A DNA stretch of 8,469 nt from an uncultured Candidatus Melainabacteria bacterium (lineage in GTDB: Bacteria; Cyanobacteriota; Vampirovibrionia; LMEP-6097): assembly GCA_937927525.1 (NCBI GenBank), contig CALBDR010000033.1:1-8469 (forward strand), written 5' to 3'. A model generated the notes under the pieces. The model saw only the letters and a program-made list of their open reading frames with translations. It searched no databases and was not told where the DNA came from. The stretch's first letter is position 1. Each line of letters opens with the position of its first letter. The position numbers were made by a program, and so were the translations under genes. Of this stretch, positions 1 to 4,678 are shown in pieces.

Positions 1-228
1 AATTTTATCCATTACTGATCCTAGCTCTTCTAAGACAACATAATCGTGTGCATGACACCATTTAGTGTATGTAGTGTTATCAACTTTTCTAATCTGAATC
101 TTAACATACTCTCCAGAAGGTGAAACTTCAAGAATCCCAGCCTCTGTAGGATCAGAACAGCTTACAGAATAATTTGATATCAGCAATCTTTTACCAATAT
201 ACTTTTCAGATAGAGGTCTGTTGTTCAT
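1..228 (-). CDS. Small phage protein of unknown function, 3' end outside the window
   Basis: The frame stays open for 76 codons to the window edge, so the C terminus is missing. It begins MNNRPLSEKYIGKR and contains a stretch of the type EAGILEVSPSGEYVKIQI followed by WCHAHDYVVLEELG. Short phage proteins with an LEVSPSG..VK core and a VLE.LG end are familiar to me, but no function is known. The start is set by a TAATG junction: its ATG shares one base with the stop of the preceding 88-residue gene, so translational coupling is likely. There is no clear Shine-Dalgarno. Codons are AT-rich like its left-side neighbours. Confidence 0.7.
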   Translation of the reverse strand, partial: MNNRPLSEKYIGKRLLISNYSVSCSDPTEAGILEVSPSGEYVKIQIRKVDNTTYTKWCHAHDYVVLEELGSVMDKI

Positions 229-494
229 TAAGAGTTCCAGCAATTGTCTGGGTTGTTTTTATCATCATCTCCCATGCACCCATAAGAAGTATCATCGTCG
301 TCAGCCCAAACATCTTCTGGCACAATTTCGAGTCTGCCATCAAAAACAAAGCCAACAGCTTTTAGATAAGACTCAAAGTTATAGAGCATTTGTGAGATAG
401 TAACTTCTCCTGGCACTTCAAAAGTTATTTCAACAGGGGAAATTTCTTCAATACTTTCTTCTGAGATATATTTGAATTCGTGTCTTGTGTTCAT
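228..494 (-). CDS. Small acidic phage protein of unknown function, 88 aa
   Basis: The protein has an N-terminal acidic stretch (residues 10-20), a central block (about 22-60) that reads EITFEVPGEVTISQML then NFESYLKAVGFVFDG, and an Asp-rich C terminus with DDDD and DDD runs. The central pattern, a short beta segment followed by a helix with F..(Y/F)LKA.G..F.G, occurs in small phage proteins of unknown role. The ATG lies 8 nt after a TATAGT -10-like hexamer, so its transcript would have almost no leader. It follows the methyltransferase gene by 44 bp and runs into the next gene by a TAATG overlap. Confidence 0.75.
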   Translation of the reverse strand: MNTRHEFKYISEESIEEISPVEITFEVPGEVTISQMLYNFESYLKAVGFVFDGRLEIVPEDVWADDDDTSYGCMGDDDKNNPDNCWNS

Positions 495-502
495 TGAAAT
501 AT

Positions 503-530
503 ACTATACGTGCTCTTTGATATAATACAA
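503..530 (-). promoter_or_regulatory. Possible sigma70-like promoter for the 88-aa gene
   Basis: A -35-like TTGTAT (525-530) and a -10-like TATAGT (503-508) are separated by 16 bp. Only 8 nt separate the -10 from the ATG at 494, which predicts a leader of about 2 nt. The -35 is a modest match in AT-rich DNA, so chance resemblance is possible. It is not a copy of the cassette seen in the right part. Confidence 0.4.
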
Positions 531-538
531 CAATAAAA

Positions 539-1210
539 TTAACCTAATGTGTATAGTTTATATTGAGGTTTATTAATTGAGATTTTTTCTAACAAGCTAA
601 TTAGCTCGTTTGTATCTTTACCTTTTTGCTCCATAAACGTATGAATTTCTACAGACAGGTTATGGATTGTAATATCTTTTAGTTTTTTACTATTTTGTAA
701 TATATCGTATTCTGATCCCTCACAATCAAGTTTTAAAAACTTGATCTCATTAATATTGTATTGTGCAATAATGTCATCAAAACTAATAGTTTCAACAGAG
801 AAAGTACCGTTTGAGTTTTTTTCAGACTTATATAAGCTTGTTGCTCCTGTATTATTGTAACAAATGCTCAAGTCTTTGACAAGATTACTTTGTCCATCTA
901 CTGCTTTCTGTACAGGTATTATATTAGTGAGATTGTTTAATTTGATGTTCTCTACTAAGTTTTGATAGTTTAGTGGATGTGGTTCAAATGAATAAATTTT
1001 CAAATCTGGATACTTTTTCCCAAGTAATATACTTACAGATCCTACATTCGCTCCGATGTCTACTACTATATCATTAGGCTGAAAATCTATTTGATTGAGC
1101 TTATATTCATCTTCATTAAAAACCTGCTTTGCAATATGTATCAATGTTTGACTGTTGTCCAGATCTTGCAACAACACTTCAACACCATCTACATTATATT
1201 TGTTAACCAT
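539..1210 (-). CDS. FkbM-family SAM-dependent methyltransferase
   Basis: The 223-residue product is a class I methyltransferase of the FkbM type. The glycine-rich SAM-binding motif I is VVDIGANVG (residues 49-57); the following acidic loop is YSFEPHP (73-79), where the Glu would contact the SAM ribose; and the late conserved block LKLDCEGSEYDIL (159-171) followed by SVEIH (186-190) is typical of FkbM proteins. Members of this family O-methylate sugars or small metabolites; in phages they are often guessed to modify surface glycans or nucleotides, but the substrate here cannot be read from sequence. Start: an upstream ATG at 1252 would add 14 residues but overlaps the previous gene by 35 bp; the ATG at 1210 lies 7 nt after that gene's TAA and is preferred. 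Neither has a Shine-Dalgarno. Complete, AT-rich codons. Confidence 0.9.
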   Translation of the reverse strand: MVNKYNVDGVEVLLQDLDNSQTLIHIAKQVFNEDEYKLNQIDFQPNDIVVDIGANVGSVSILLGKKYPDLKIYSFEPHPLNYQNLVENIKLNNLTNIIPVQKAVDGQSNLVKDLSICYNNTGATSLYKSEKNSNGTFSVETISFDDIIAQYNINEIKFLKLDCEGSEYDILQNSKKLKDITIHNLSVEIHTFMEQKGKDTNELISLLEKISINKPQYKLYTLG

Positions 1211-1217
1211 TGACAAA

Positions 1218-1427
1218 TTAATACGTTTGCTCACAAAACTCTCGAGCAGCATCCAAATACCCTTCTTCTCTAAGATAATGCCTCAAAGCCTGCCAGTCTT
1301 GCCCAGACATAGAACCTTTATAGCCGACTATCTCTACATCATACTGATCTTCAGGCCTTGGGTGTATTGTAACCGAAAAAGGCTTTTTCTTAAAAGTAAG
1401 TTTAGCAGTATAACAATTAGATTTCAT
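1218..1427 (-). CDS. Hypothetical protein, 69 aa
   Basis: I do not recognise a family. The protein has a basic N-terminal half (TFKKKPFSVTIHPRPED) that looks like beta strands, then a segment EIVGYKGSMSGQDWQALRHYL, and a C-terminal helix ending CEQTY. The start is the ATG inside the last codons of the bS21 gene (11 bp overlap), since the longer reading frame upstream runs entirely through bS21. The overlap with bS21 and the 7 bp gap to the methyltransferase place all three in one transcript. No Shine-Dalgarno is visible. Confidence 0.75.
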   Translation of the reverse strand: MKSNCYTAKLTFKKKPFSVTIHPRPEDQYDVEIVGYKGSMSGQDWQALRHYLREEGYLDAAREFCEQTY

Positions 1428-1662
1428 TAGAAGAATGTGTGTTTTTAGACAATAGAGCTTGCTTTTTCTTCTTTTGTTTAATAGCAGCAAGTCTTGCTTT
1501 ACGTTCTCTCTTTTGTTTAGGATTTTCAAACTGTCTTTTTGCTCTTACAGTGTCCATCACACCTTCATTGTCCAGCTTAGATTTCAACCTCTTCAAAGCC
1601 CTGTCAAGAGCGTTCTTGTCGTCCTCATTGCGCTTAGTGACTCTTACTTGTACATTAATCAT
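1417..1662 (-). CDS. rpsU: Phage-encoded small-subunit ribosomal protein bS21
   Basis: The 81-residue product matches bS21 along its core: NALDRALKRLKSKLDNEGV (residues 17-35) corresponds to the first helix, VRAKRQFENP (39-48) to the RRREFYEKP segment of cellular bS21, and residues 50-67 form the Lys/Arg-rich tail. E. coli bS21 has 71 residues; here there is an extra C-terminal tail (SKNTHSSNEI). In the ribosome bS21 sits on the 30S platform beside the 3' end of 16S rRNA and aids mRNA binding during initiation. bS21 genes are known from many phage genomes and are thought to be incorporated into host ribosomes. The ATG at 1662 is chosen over an upstream in-frame TTG because a -10 element lies immediately before it. 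The next gene starts within its last codons. Confidence 0.93.
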   Translation of the reverse strand: MINVQVRVTKRNEDDKNALDRALKRLKSKLDNEGVMDTVRAKRQFENPKQKRERKARLAAIKQKKKKQALLSKNTHSSNEI

Positions 1663-1669
1663 ATCTAAA

Positions 1670-1697
1670 ATTATACTCAAACTTACAGTATAGACAA
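1670..1697 (-). promoter_or_regulatory. Probable promoter of the bS21 operon
   Basis: A perfect -10 TATAAT (1670-1675) is preceded 16 bp upstream by TTGTCT (1692-1697), a fair -35. Seven nt separate the -10 from the ATG of bS21, so transcription would begin at or one base before the start codon. This would drive bS21, the 69-aa gene and the FkbM methyltransferase. Confidence 0.55.
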
Positions 1698-1709
1698 CTA
1701 TAAAATATA

Positions 1710-1883
1710 CTAGTTTTTAGTGCCAGAAAATGCTATTTCTAAATCCTGCAAGGCTTGATGTAGATCATCAATTTCAAAATCTAATTTTTGAAGGGCTTTA
1801 CGATGTTCTTCAACAAGGTTATTGCACTGTAAAATTGCATTAATGATTGTCTCTTTATATGAATAATACTCATGCTTTGACAT
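1710..1883 (-). CDS. Small helical protein, 57 aa
   Basis: The reading frame MSKHEYYSYK... to ...EIAFSGTKN ends with TAG. The sequence is mostly helix-forming, with heptad-like leucines between residues 22 and 50 (NNLVEEHRKALQKL, DLHQALQDLEI), so a short coiled coil is likely. No family is recognised. An in-frame ATG two codons upstream (1889) is an alternative start; neither has a Shine-Dalgarno. Its C-terminal segment (QDLEIAFSGTKN) resembles a coding-like stretch at 2001-2066, which is discussed there. It is followed by the bS21 promoter. Confidence 0.65.
   Translation of the reverse strand: MSKHEYYSYKETIINAILQCNNLVEEHRKALQKLDFEIDDLHQALQDLEIAFSGTKN
1732..1748. repeat. 17 bp near-repeat, copy 1
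   Basis: GCTATTTCTAAATCCTG on the plus strand differs by one base from 2026-2042. This copy encodes QDLEIA in the 57-aa gene. In the other copy the same frame encodes QELEIA. Confidence 0.7.
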
Positions 1884-2000
1884 ATACATATTTAGGGAAA
1901 TTTTCTTATATAGCGTTTTAGCTACTTAGCTAGAAAAAAAATTTTTTTTAGAAACCGGTTTTTTTAAAAACATTTTTAAAACCTATTAAAAACGATCTTT

Positions 2001-2066
2001 TTATACAGTATTTGTAGAATACAAAGCTATTTCTAATTCCTGTTTAAGAAACCGTTTTAGTAAACC
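2001..2066 (-). pseudogene. In-frame coding-like extension after a TAG stop
   Basis: Directly after the TAG of the 65-aa gene the same frame continues for 21 sense codons to a TAA, reading GLLKRFLKQELEIALYSTNTV. Its QELEIALYSTNTV end resembles QDLEIAFSGTKN, the C terminus of the neighbouring 57-aa protein, and the DNA shares 16 of 17 bases there. It may be the remnant of a duplicated gene end cut off by the TAG, or a true extension made by stop read-through. Other genes here also end in TAG at compact junctions, which argues against general recoding of TAG. Confidence 0.35.
2026..2042. repeat. 17 bp near-repeat, copy 2
   Basis: GCTATTTCTAATTCCTG on the plus strand differs by one base from 1732-1748. 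It lies in the coding-like stretch behind the 65-aa gene. Confidence 0.7.
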
Positions 2067-2264
2067 CTATTTACGTTTTCGGTCTACGTATTCCTCAATC
2101 TTGTTTAGTAGTTTAAGGATCTCTGTATTGAATTTCTTATCCTCAGAATACCTATCCAAAGCCTCGTTTTGTAATAGCCTAACCCTCTCAATGATATCCT
2201 CAGCCCATATAGAGAAAGGAACATACTCGTCTTTGTTTTTCTTTTTGTCTATATGCTGAGTCAT
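2067..2264 (-). CDS. Small charged helical protein, 65 aa
   Basis: A highly charged protein with a Lys-rich N terminus (DKKKNKDE, residues 6-13), then mostly helical sequence (FSIWAEDIIERVRLLQNEAL, ILKLLNKIEEYV) and a basic end, DRKRK. I recognise no family. Helix heptads in the C-terminal half suggest self-association. The ATG is the first in frame and has no Shine-Dalgarno. The upstream 82 bp contain one copy of a 20 bp repeat found again near 8260. The frame stays open after the TAG stop for 21 further codons (see that entry). Confidence 0.65.
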   Translation of the reverse strand: MTQHIDKKKNKDEYVPFSIWAEDIIERVRLLQNEALDRYSEDKKFNTEILKLLNKIEEYVDRKRK

Positions 2265-2300
2265 ATATGTGTAACTACTTATCAGATATCCGGTTCCTTA

Positions 2301-2311
2301 CAACTCGATTT
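2301..2311. repeat. CAACTCGATTT, companion of the 20 bp repeat, copy 1
   Basis: The 11-mer CAACTCGATTT stands 8 bp from the 20 bp repeat copy at 2320-2339. The same 11-mer stands 27 bp from the second copy (8214-8224), where it includes part of the promoter's -35 side. Confidence 0.6.
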
Positions 2312-2319
2312 CTATATAC

Positions 2320-2339
2320 AGGATCATCGAGAACCTCTA
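2320..2339. repeat. 20 bp direct repeat, copy 1
   Basis: AGGATCATCGAGAACCTCTA on the plus strand is identical to 8252-8271. It contains the small inverted repeat GAG-AAC-CTC. Both copies lie in non-coding gaps of the minus-strand gene array, just after the end of one gene and before the next. Confidence 0.8.
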
Positions 2340-2346
2340 GAGAGTC

Positions 2347-2532
2347 TTAGTCTGTAGAACCCTTCCCAGTGTACAGGTATTGATTCATAGACTTAAAGTG
2401 ATGAAGGTCTTCAAGCCATGTAGAGTTAGTGAACCTGTCTACAGATATAGCTAGCAAGGTAGGCTTAGCTCCTAGCTTCTTCCTCAGGAAGGCATACCTC
2501 AGTTCAAACATTAGATCGATTAGTTTCTTCAT
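2347..2532 (-). CDS. Hypothetical protein, 61 aa
   Basis: Begins MKKLIDLMFELRYAFLRKKL, an amphipathic basic helix, followed by KPTLLAISVDRF and a C-terminal part with DLHHFKSMNQYLYTG. No family is recognised. The ATG follows the preceding stop by 6 nt, in TAATACTATATG; TAATACT resembles a -10, but no -35 stands at a suitable distance. It lacks a Shine-Dalgarno. Probably co-transcribed with the two genes upstream. Confidence 0.65.
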   Translation of the reverse strand: MKKLIDLMFELRYAFLRKKLGAKPTLLAISVDRFTNSTWLEDLHHFKSMNQYLYTGKGSTD

Positions 2533-2538
2533 ATAGTA

Positions 2539-2748
2539 TTAGTTTGTTTCTGGTTCTTTAATATATTCATCAAGCTTTTGTTCAATCCACTTCAGCTTCC
2601 AAGACATACCAACAATCTCTATATCATATAGAGTAGCATTCAGTATAGTCCATACGTTCTGTTCAGAACATTTGTTGAAGTGCACCAGCCAAGCCTTCTC
2701 TGCTTGAGACCTTAGTTCTCTGATAATGTTCTTATCCATCTTAGTCAT
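2539..2748 (-). CDS. Hypothetical protein, 69 aa
   Basis: A mainly helical soluble protein with four Trp residues (AEKAWLVHF, NVWTILNATLYDIEIVG, MSWKLKWIEQKLDEYI). No family is recognised. Its ATG sits inside the last codons of the 35-aa membrane protein (8 bp overlap, ATGACTAA), which supports coupled translation and also supports that tiny gene. An alternative ATG lies three codons downstream. Confidence 0.7.
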   Translation of the reverse strand: MTKMDKNIIRELRSQAEKAWLVHFNKCSEQNVWTILNATLYDIEIVGMSWKLKWIEQKLDEYIKEPETN

Positions 2749-2848
2749 TGAAGAAGATTGCTTGCACCACTACAGTCCAGAAGAATGCACACCACAGAAG
2801 GATGCCAAGCCACATGATAGGTCTGATGTATCGCTCAATGTATTTCAT
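2741..2848 (-). CDS. Tiny single-span membrane protein, 35 aa
   Basis: The product starts with a basic segment (MKYIERYIRP), followed by an unbroken hydrophobic stretch from about residue 11 to 33 rich in Trp and Phe (IMWLGILLWCAFFWTVVVQA). By the positive-inside rule the N terminus would be cytoplasmic. No family is recognised; such proteins in phages can act on the host membrane, but nothing here proves it. AAGGA stands 10 nt before the ATG. The stop overlaps the start of the next gene by 8 bp, and the lipoprotein gene ends 35 bp upstream. A TTGACA sits in that gap but has no -10 at a suitable distance. Confidence 0.65.
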   Translation of the reverse strand: MKYIERYIRPIMWLGILLWCAFFWTVVVQAIFFND

Positions 2849-2883
2849 GGTGTCAGTTTCCTTGATATCCTTATGATGTCAAC

Positions 2884-3174
2884 TTAGAGAATGTCTGGAC
2901 CCTTAGAAAGATCTATCTTAGATTCAAACCTATAGGTCTCTGGGTCAGAGTTCTGCAAGGAAAGATCACTGGGGTCTTTAGGATCTAGATAGATGAAGTA
3001 TCTTCCCTCATGGACCTTGTAAGGGATAGGAGCAAAGCCTGTAGTGCAACTGACAAGGATAAGAAGAAGTGCTACTGAGCTGAGGCTTTGAGTCATTCTC
3101 TTCATCCTTCCAAGAGACTTGATCTTGTAGCCAAAGCGCTCACAGCTACGAGCGAAGCGGTCCAGGGGATGCAT
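2884..3174 (-). CDS. Putative lipoprotein
   Basis: The 96-residue frame holds a signal sequence of lipoprotein type: a basic patch (GRMKRM, residues 22-27), a hydrophobic core SSVALLLIL (32-40) and a lipobox ending LVSC with Cys43 as the likely lipidated residue. The mature part is about 54 residues, with GRYFIYLDPKDPSDL near its centre. The start at 3174 has a strong Shine-Dalgarno (GGAGG, 8 nt upstream) and shares one base with the preceding stop (TAATG). That gives an unusually long basic lead before the hydrophobic core; internal starts at 3105 and 3096 (the latter with GGAAGG 9 nt upstream) would give a normal signal peptide. Function unknown; phage lipoproteins can act in lysis or superinfection exclusion. 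Confidence 0.75.
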   Translation of the reverse strand: MHPLDRFARSCERFGYKIKSLGRMKRMTQSLSSVALLLILVSCTTGFAPIPYKVHEGRYFIYLDPKDPSDLSLQNSDPETYRFESKIDLSKGPDIL

Positions 3175-3395
3175 TAGTGCTGCCTCCCTTTCTCAATGTG
3201 CCTCTCCTCAGCATAGCCAAAGAGAATGTCGAACTGTTCCTGAGGAGTCATGCCCATGTCATCCCACTCATAGTTCTCCTCCACTGAAGGCCAACCATCC
3301 TCACTAGCAGGCTCACCCTTGAAAGTGCCCCTAGGGTCTTGTTCAGAGTCGTATTGATCTTCCACTTGCAGCTGGGTGTCGAATGTCGTGATCAT
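3174..3395 (-). CDS. Small acidic protein, 73 aa
   Basis: A strongly acidic protein (VEDQYDSEQDPRG, SEDGWPSVEENYEWDDMG) with a C-terminal helix TPQEQFDILFGYAEE. No family is recognised. The ATG is set by the promoter cassette, whose -10 ends 7 nt upstream; the longer frame through the promoter is not credible. It is the first gene of a unit with the lipoprotein, whose Shine-Dalgarno lies in its last codons. Confidence 0.72.
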   Translation of the reverse strand: MITTFDTQLQVEDQYDSEQDPRGTFKGEPASEDGWPSVEENYEWDDMGMTPQEQFDILFGYAEERHIEKGRQH

Positions 3396-3402
3396 GTTTA
3401 AG

Positions 3403-3431
3403 AGTATCAGTTGATTGAAGGGACAAGGCAA
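3403..3431 (-). promoter_or_regulatory. Promoter cassette copy 1
   Basis: TTGCCT (3426-3431), 17 bp beginning TGTCC, GATACT (3403-3408). Seven nt follow before the ATG of the 73-aa acidic protein gene, so a leader of 0-1 nt is expected. Confidence 0.8.
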
Positions 3432-3433
3432 CC

Positions 3434-3829
3434 TTACTTGACTTCCTTCACGGTGGTGATGTGAGGATAGGTCTGGAAGATGAAGTTGAGAAGCTTTTGA
3501 CCCTTCACAGTGACCTCATAAGTCTTGCCAGCTTCGAGCTGACCATAGAGCTCATCGATGTTGAAGATGCCAAGGATCAAAGAGTTATCCATCTCAAAGA
3601 TGCCCTTGTCAGAAGAGATCATGTAGTTGGAGGACTTGCCACTGACGTCCACATACAGACGGTCAACAGTGATCGTCTGCACAGACTCAGGGCCAAAAGG
3701 ATACAGACCCAAGCTGTAAGGCAGACCAAAGAAGATGCCAACGAGCAGGACCACACAGACGACAGGCACAGCCAAAAGAGGCAGAAGGTCAGAGTTGTCG
3801 TCGATGAAGTTGTGAATGCTTTTGATCAT
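3434..3829 (-). CDS. Membrane-anchored protein, 131 aa
   Basis: A short acidic N terminus is followed by one hydrophobic segment, about residues 15-37 (LLPLLAVPVVCVVLLVGIFF), and then a domain of about 90 residues that is probably extracytoplasmic. The domain reads like a small beta fold: TVDRLYVDV, YMISSDKGIFEMDNSL, LGIFNIDELYGQLEAGKTY, EVTVKGQ. The pattern 'F-N-D-S...G.FN..(D/E)LYG.L..GK.Y.V.V.G' recurs in small phage and bacterial proteins; it recalls the DUF1523 type, which I cannot confirm. The ATG is 6 nt after the -10 of the cassette, predicting a leaderless mRNA. It forms a unit of its own. Confidence 0.8.
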   Translation of the reverse strand: MIKSIHNFIDDNSDLLPLLAVPVVCVVLLVGIFFGLPYSLGLYPFGPESVQTITVDRLYVDVSGKSSNYMISSDKGIFEMDNSLILGIFNIDELYGQLEAGKTYEVTVKGQKLLNFIFQTYPHITTVKEVK

Positions 3830-3835
3830 GCAAAT

Positions 3836-3864
3836 ACTATCCAGGAGTTGAAAGGACAAGGCTA
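3836..3864 (-). promoter_or_regulatory. Promoter cassette copy 2
   Basis: TAGCCT (3859-3864), 17 bp beginning TGTCC, GATAGT (3836-3841), then exactly 6 nt (ATTTGC) to the ATG. The first three bases of the -35 hexamer are the TAG stop codon of the preceding tiny gene, so stop and promoter share bases and the -35 deviates from consensus. Confidence 0.72.
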
Positions 3865-3963
3865 GTTAAAACGATCGTCGTTCTCATCCTCCCAGAAGGC
3901 ATACGAGAGACACCCAAGCAGAAAGCAAGAGAGACCTAAGACTAGAAGTGCCCAGAACATCAT
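3862..3963 (-). CDS. Tiny single-span membrane protein, 33 aa
   Basis: The frame reads MMFWALLVLGLSCFLLGCLS, continuing YAFW, then the acidic tail EDENDDRFN. Residues 3-24 form one hydrophobic helix; the charged tail is short. No family is recognised. GGAGGAG directly precedes the tandem ATGATG, so either ATG (3963 or 3960) may serve; the first overlaps the TGA of the upstream gene by one base. Its TAG stop lies in the -35 of the next promoter. It sits beside other envelope-type genes. Confidence 0.65.
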   Translation of the reverse strand: MMFWALLVLGLSCFLLGCLSYAFWEDENDDRFN

Positions 3964-4184
3964 CACTCCTCCACAAAAGGTCCATCGGACTTGAACTCCA
4001 CAAAAGGCATACCAAGCTCCTTCATCCTCTTCTCTGAGAGAGGCCTTGGAGTTGCGAGCTCATAGACCTTCACAAAGTCGCCATAAGTGTTGTAGTGCTT
4101 GAGCATGTTCTCTTTCAAGAAGAAAAAGTTAGGCTGAGCTCCCATTCTTGAATCACTATAGTCAATCAGAACGTAGGTCTTCAT
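3963..4184 (-). CDS. Hypothetical protein, 73 aa
   Basis: Begins MKTYVLIDYSDSRMG, a beta strand followed by a polar turn, continues with ENMLKHYNTYGDFVKVYELA and ends FKSDGPFVEE. A compact alpha/beta domain is likely, but no family is recognised. The ATG overlaps the preceding TGA by 4 bp (ATGA), typical of coupled translation; a longer TTG start two codons upstream is less likely. Its last codons supply the GGAGG that serves the next tiny gene. Confidence 0.72.
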   Translation of the reverse strand: MKTYVLIDYSDSRMGAQPNFFFLKENMLKHYNTYGDFVKVYELATPRPLSEKRMKELGMPFVEFKSDGPFVEE

Positions 4185-4474
4185 TTCCAACAGGCCTTTC
4201 CTTTCAGGATCAAAGCATTGCCAAAGATCTTATGTCCAGCTGTGAGAGACGCATTGGGGTTGAACGGAAGTTGCTTAGGAAGACCTTCCTCATCAACAAG
4301 CAGCTGGATAGGCTCTGTGCTAGTATTGTTAAGAATAGGTGCCATCGTCACGTAGCCACCAATAAACTTCTGAGCCTCTTCAAGCTTAGGAGATTCAGAC
4401 TTCTCAGAGATGACCCTTGTGACTGTACCATTAGGGCAGGTCAGGTTCACAGTAAAGATCTTAGGCTTCTTCAC
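4181..4474 (-). CDS. DUF3846-like phage protein, 97 aa
   Basis: After a basic N terminus, residues 31-42 read LEEAQKFIGGYV, then PIQLLVDEEGLPKQLPFN (55-72), AGHKIFGNALILKGKACW (79-96). The succession 'E..Q..(V/I)GGY(V/I)...L.V(D/N)EEGL.K.LP.N..A....G..I.G.A(V/I).L' is that of small phage proteins assigned to the DUF3846 group; function unknown. The start is a GTG overlapping the previous TGA (GTGA) with GGAG 7 nt upstream. A longer GTG start 10 codons upstream runs through the end of the neighbouring gene and is less likely. Third gene of a four- or five-gene unit. Confidence 0.82.
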   Translation of the reverse strand: MKKPKIFTVNLTCPNGTVTRVISEKSESPKLEEAQKFIGGYVTMAPILNNTSTEPIQLLVDEEGLPKQLPFNPNASLTAGHKIFGNALILKGKACWK

Positions 4475-4677
4475 AGTCCTTCTCCGTTGAAGAGTTCTTC
4501 CCACTCAAGTGCTGTCATGCCAGACTTGATGAACTCCCTTTCATCAGCATTGAGCTGAGGGAAGCAGTCCTGAAGTGTGATGTCACCTTTCTCGTAGCGA
4601 GAGATCTGTTCTGGGGTGACGTCTAGCTCCATCGTGTAGATGTTGCCAGAGTATTCTGATTTACGAATGACTGTCAT
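4471..4677 (-). CDS. Conserved small phage protein, 68 aa
   Basis: The sequence TMELDVTPEQISRYEKGD (15-32), then DCFPQLNADEREFIKSG (37-53) and MTALEWEELF (54-63) follows a pattern I recognise from many unrelated phage genomes: 'M.LDVT..Q...(W/Y)..G.L.Q..FP.L....REF...G.T..EW..LF'. Full length. Function unknown. The ATG follows the preceding TAA by one base and has GGAG 6 nt upstream, a good Shine-Dalgarno. Its end overlaps the GTG start of the DUF3846-like gene. Confidence 0.82.
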   Translation of the reverse strand: MTVIRKSEYSGNIYTMELDVTPEQISRYEKGDITLQDCFPQLNADEREFIKSGMTALEWEELFNGEGL

Positions 4678-4678
4678 G

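Larger units (their letters stand above)
1890..2066. other. AT-rich intergenic segment
   Basis: This 177 bp stretch holds no confident gene. It contains a run of eight A followed by eight T (1934-1949), a TTTGTA/TACAAA inverted repeat with a 3-base loop (2011-2025), two related AAACCGGTTTCT / AAACGGTTTCTT segments, and the in-frame continuation of the preceding gene after its TAG stop (2001-2066). A TATATA at 1907-1912 could be a -10 for the 57-aa gene, without a clear -35. None of the hairpins is followed by a good T-run in the minus direction, so a terminator is not supported. Confidence 0.55.

Noticed and set aside
2265..2346. Possible tRNA in the gap holding the 20 bp repeat
   Set aside because: GGTTCTCGATGATCC slightly recalls a T arm, but lacks the TTCRANY loop, and no cloverleaf or acceptor stem can be formed.
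2849..2883. TTGACA before the 35-aa gene as a twelfth promoter
   Set aside because: A consensus -35, but the sequence 17 bp downstream is AAACTG, the GTCC box is absent and GATATC is at the wrong distance.
3461..3865. Long plus-strand open frame of 134 codons opposite the membrane-anchored protein gene
   Set aside because: It mirrors the minus-strand gene exactly, its product is low in plausible domain structure, and it has no promoter or Shine-Dalgarno. Other long plus-strand frames (4148-4558, 5815-6270, 7746-8177, 7858-8286) fail for the same reasons.
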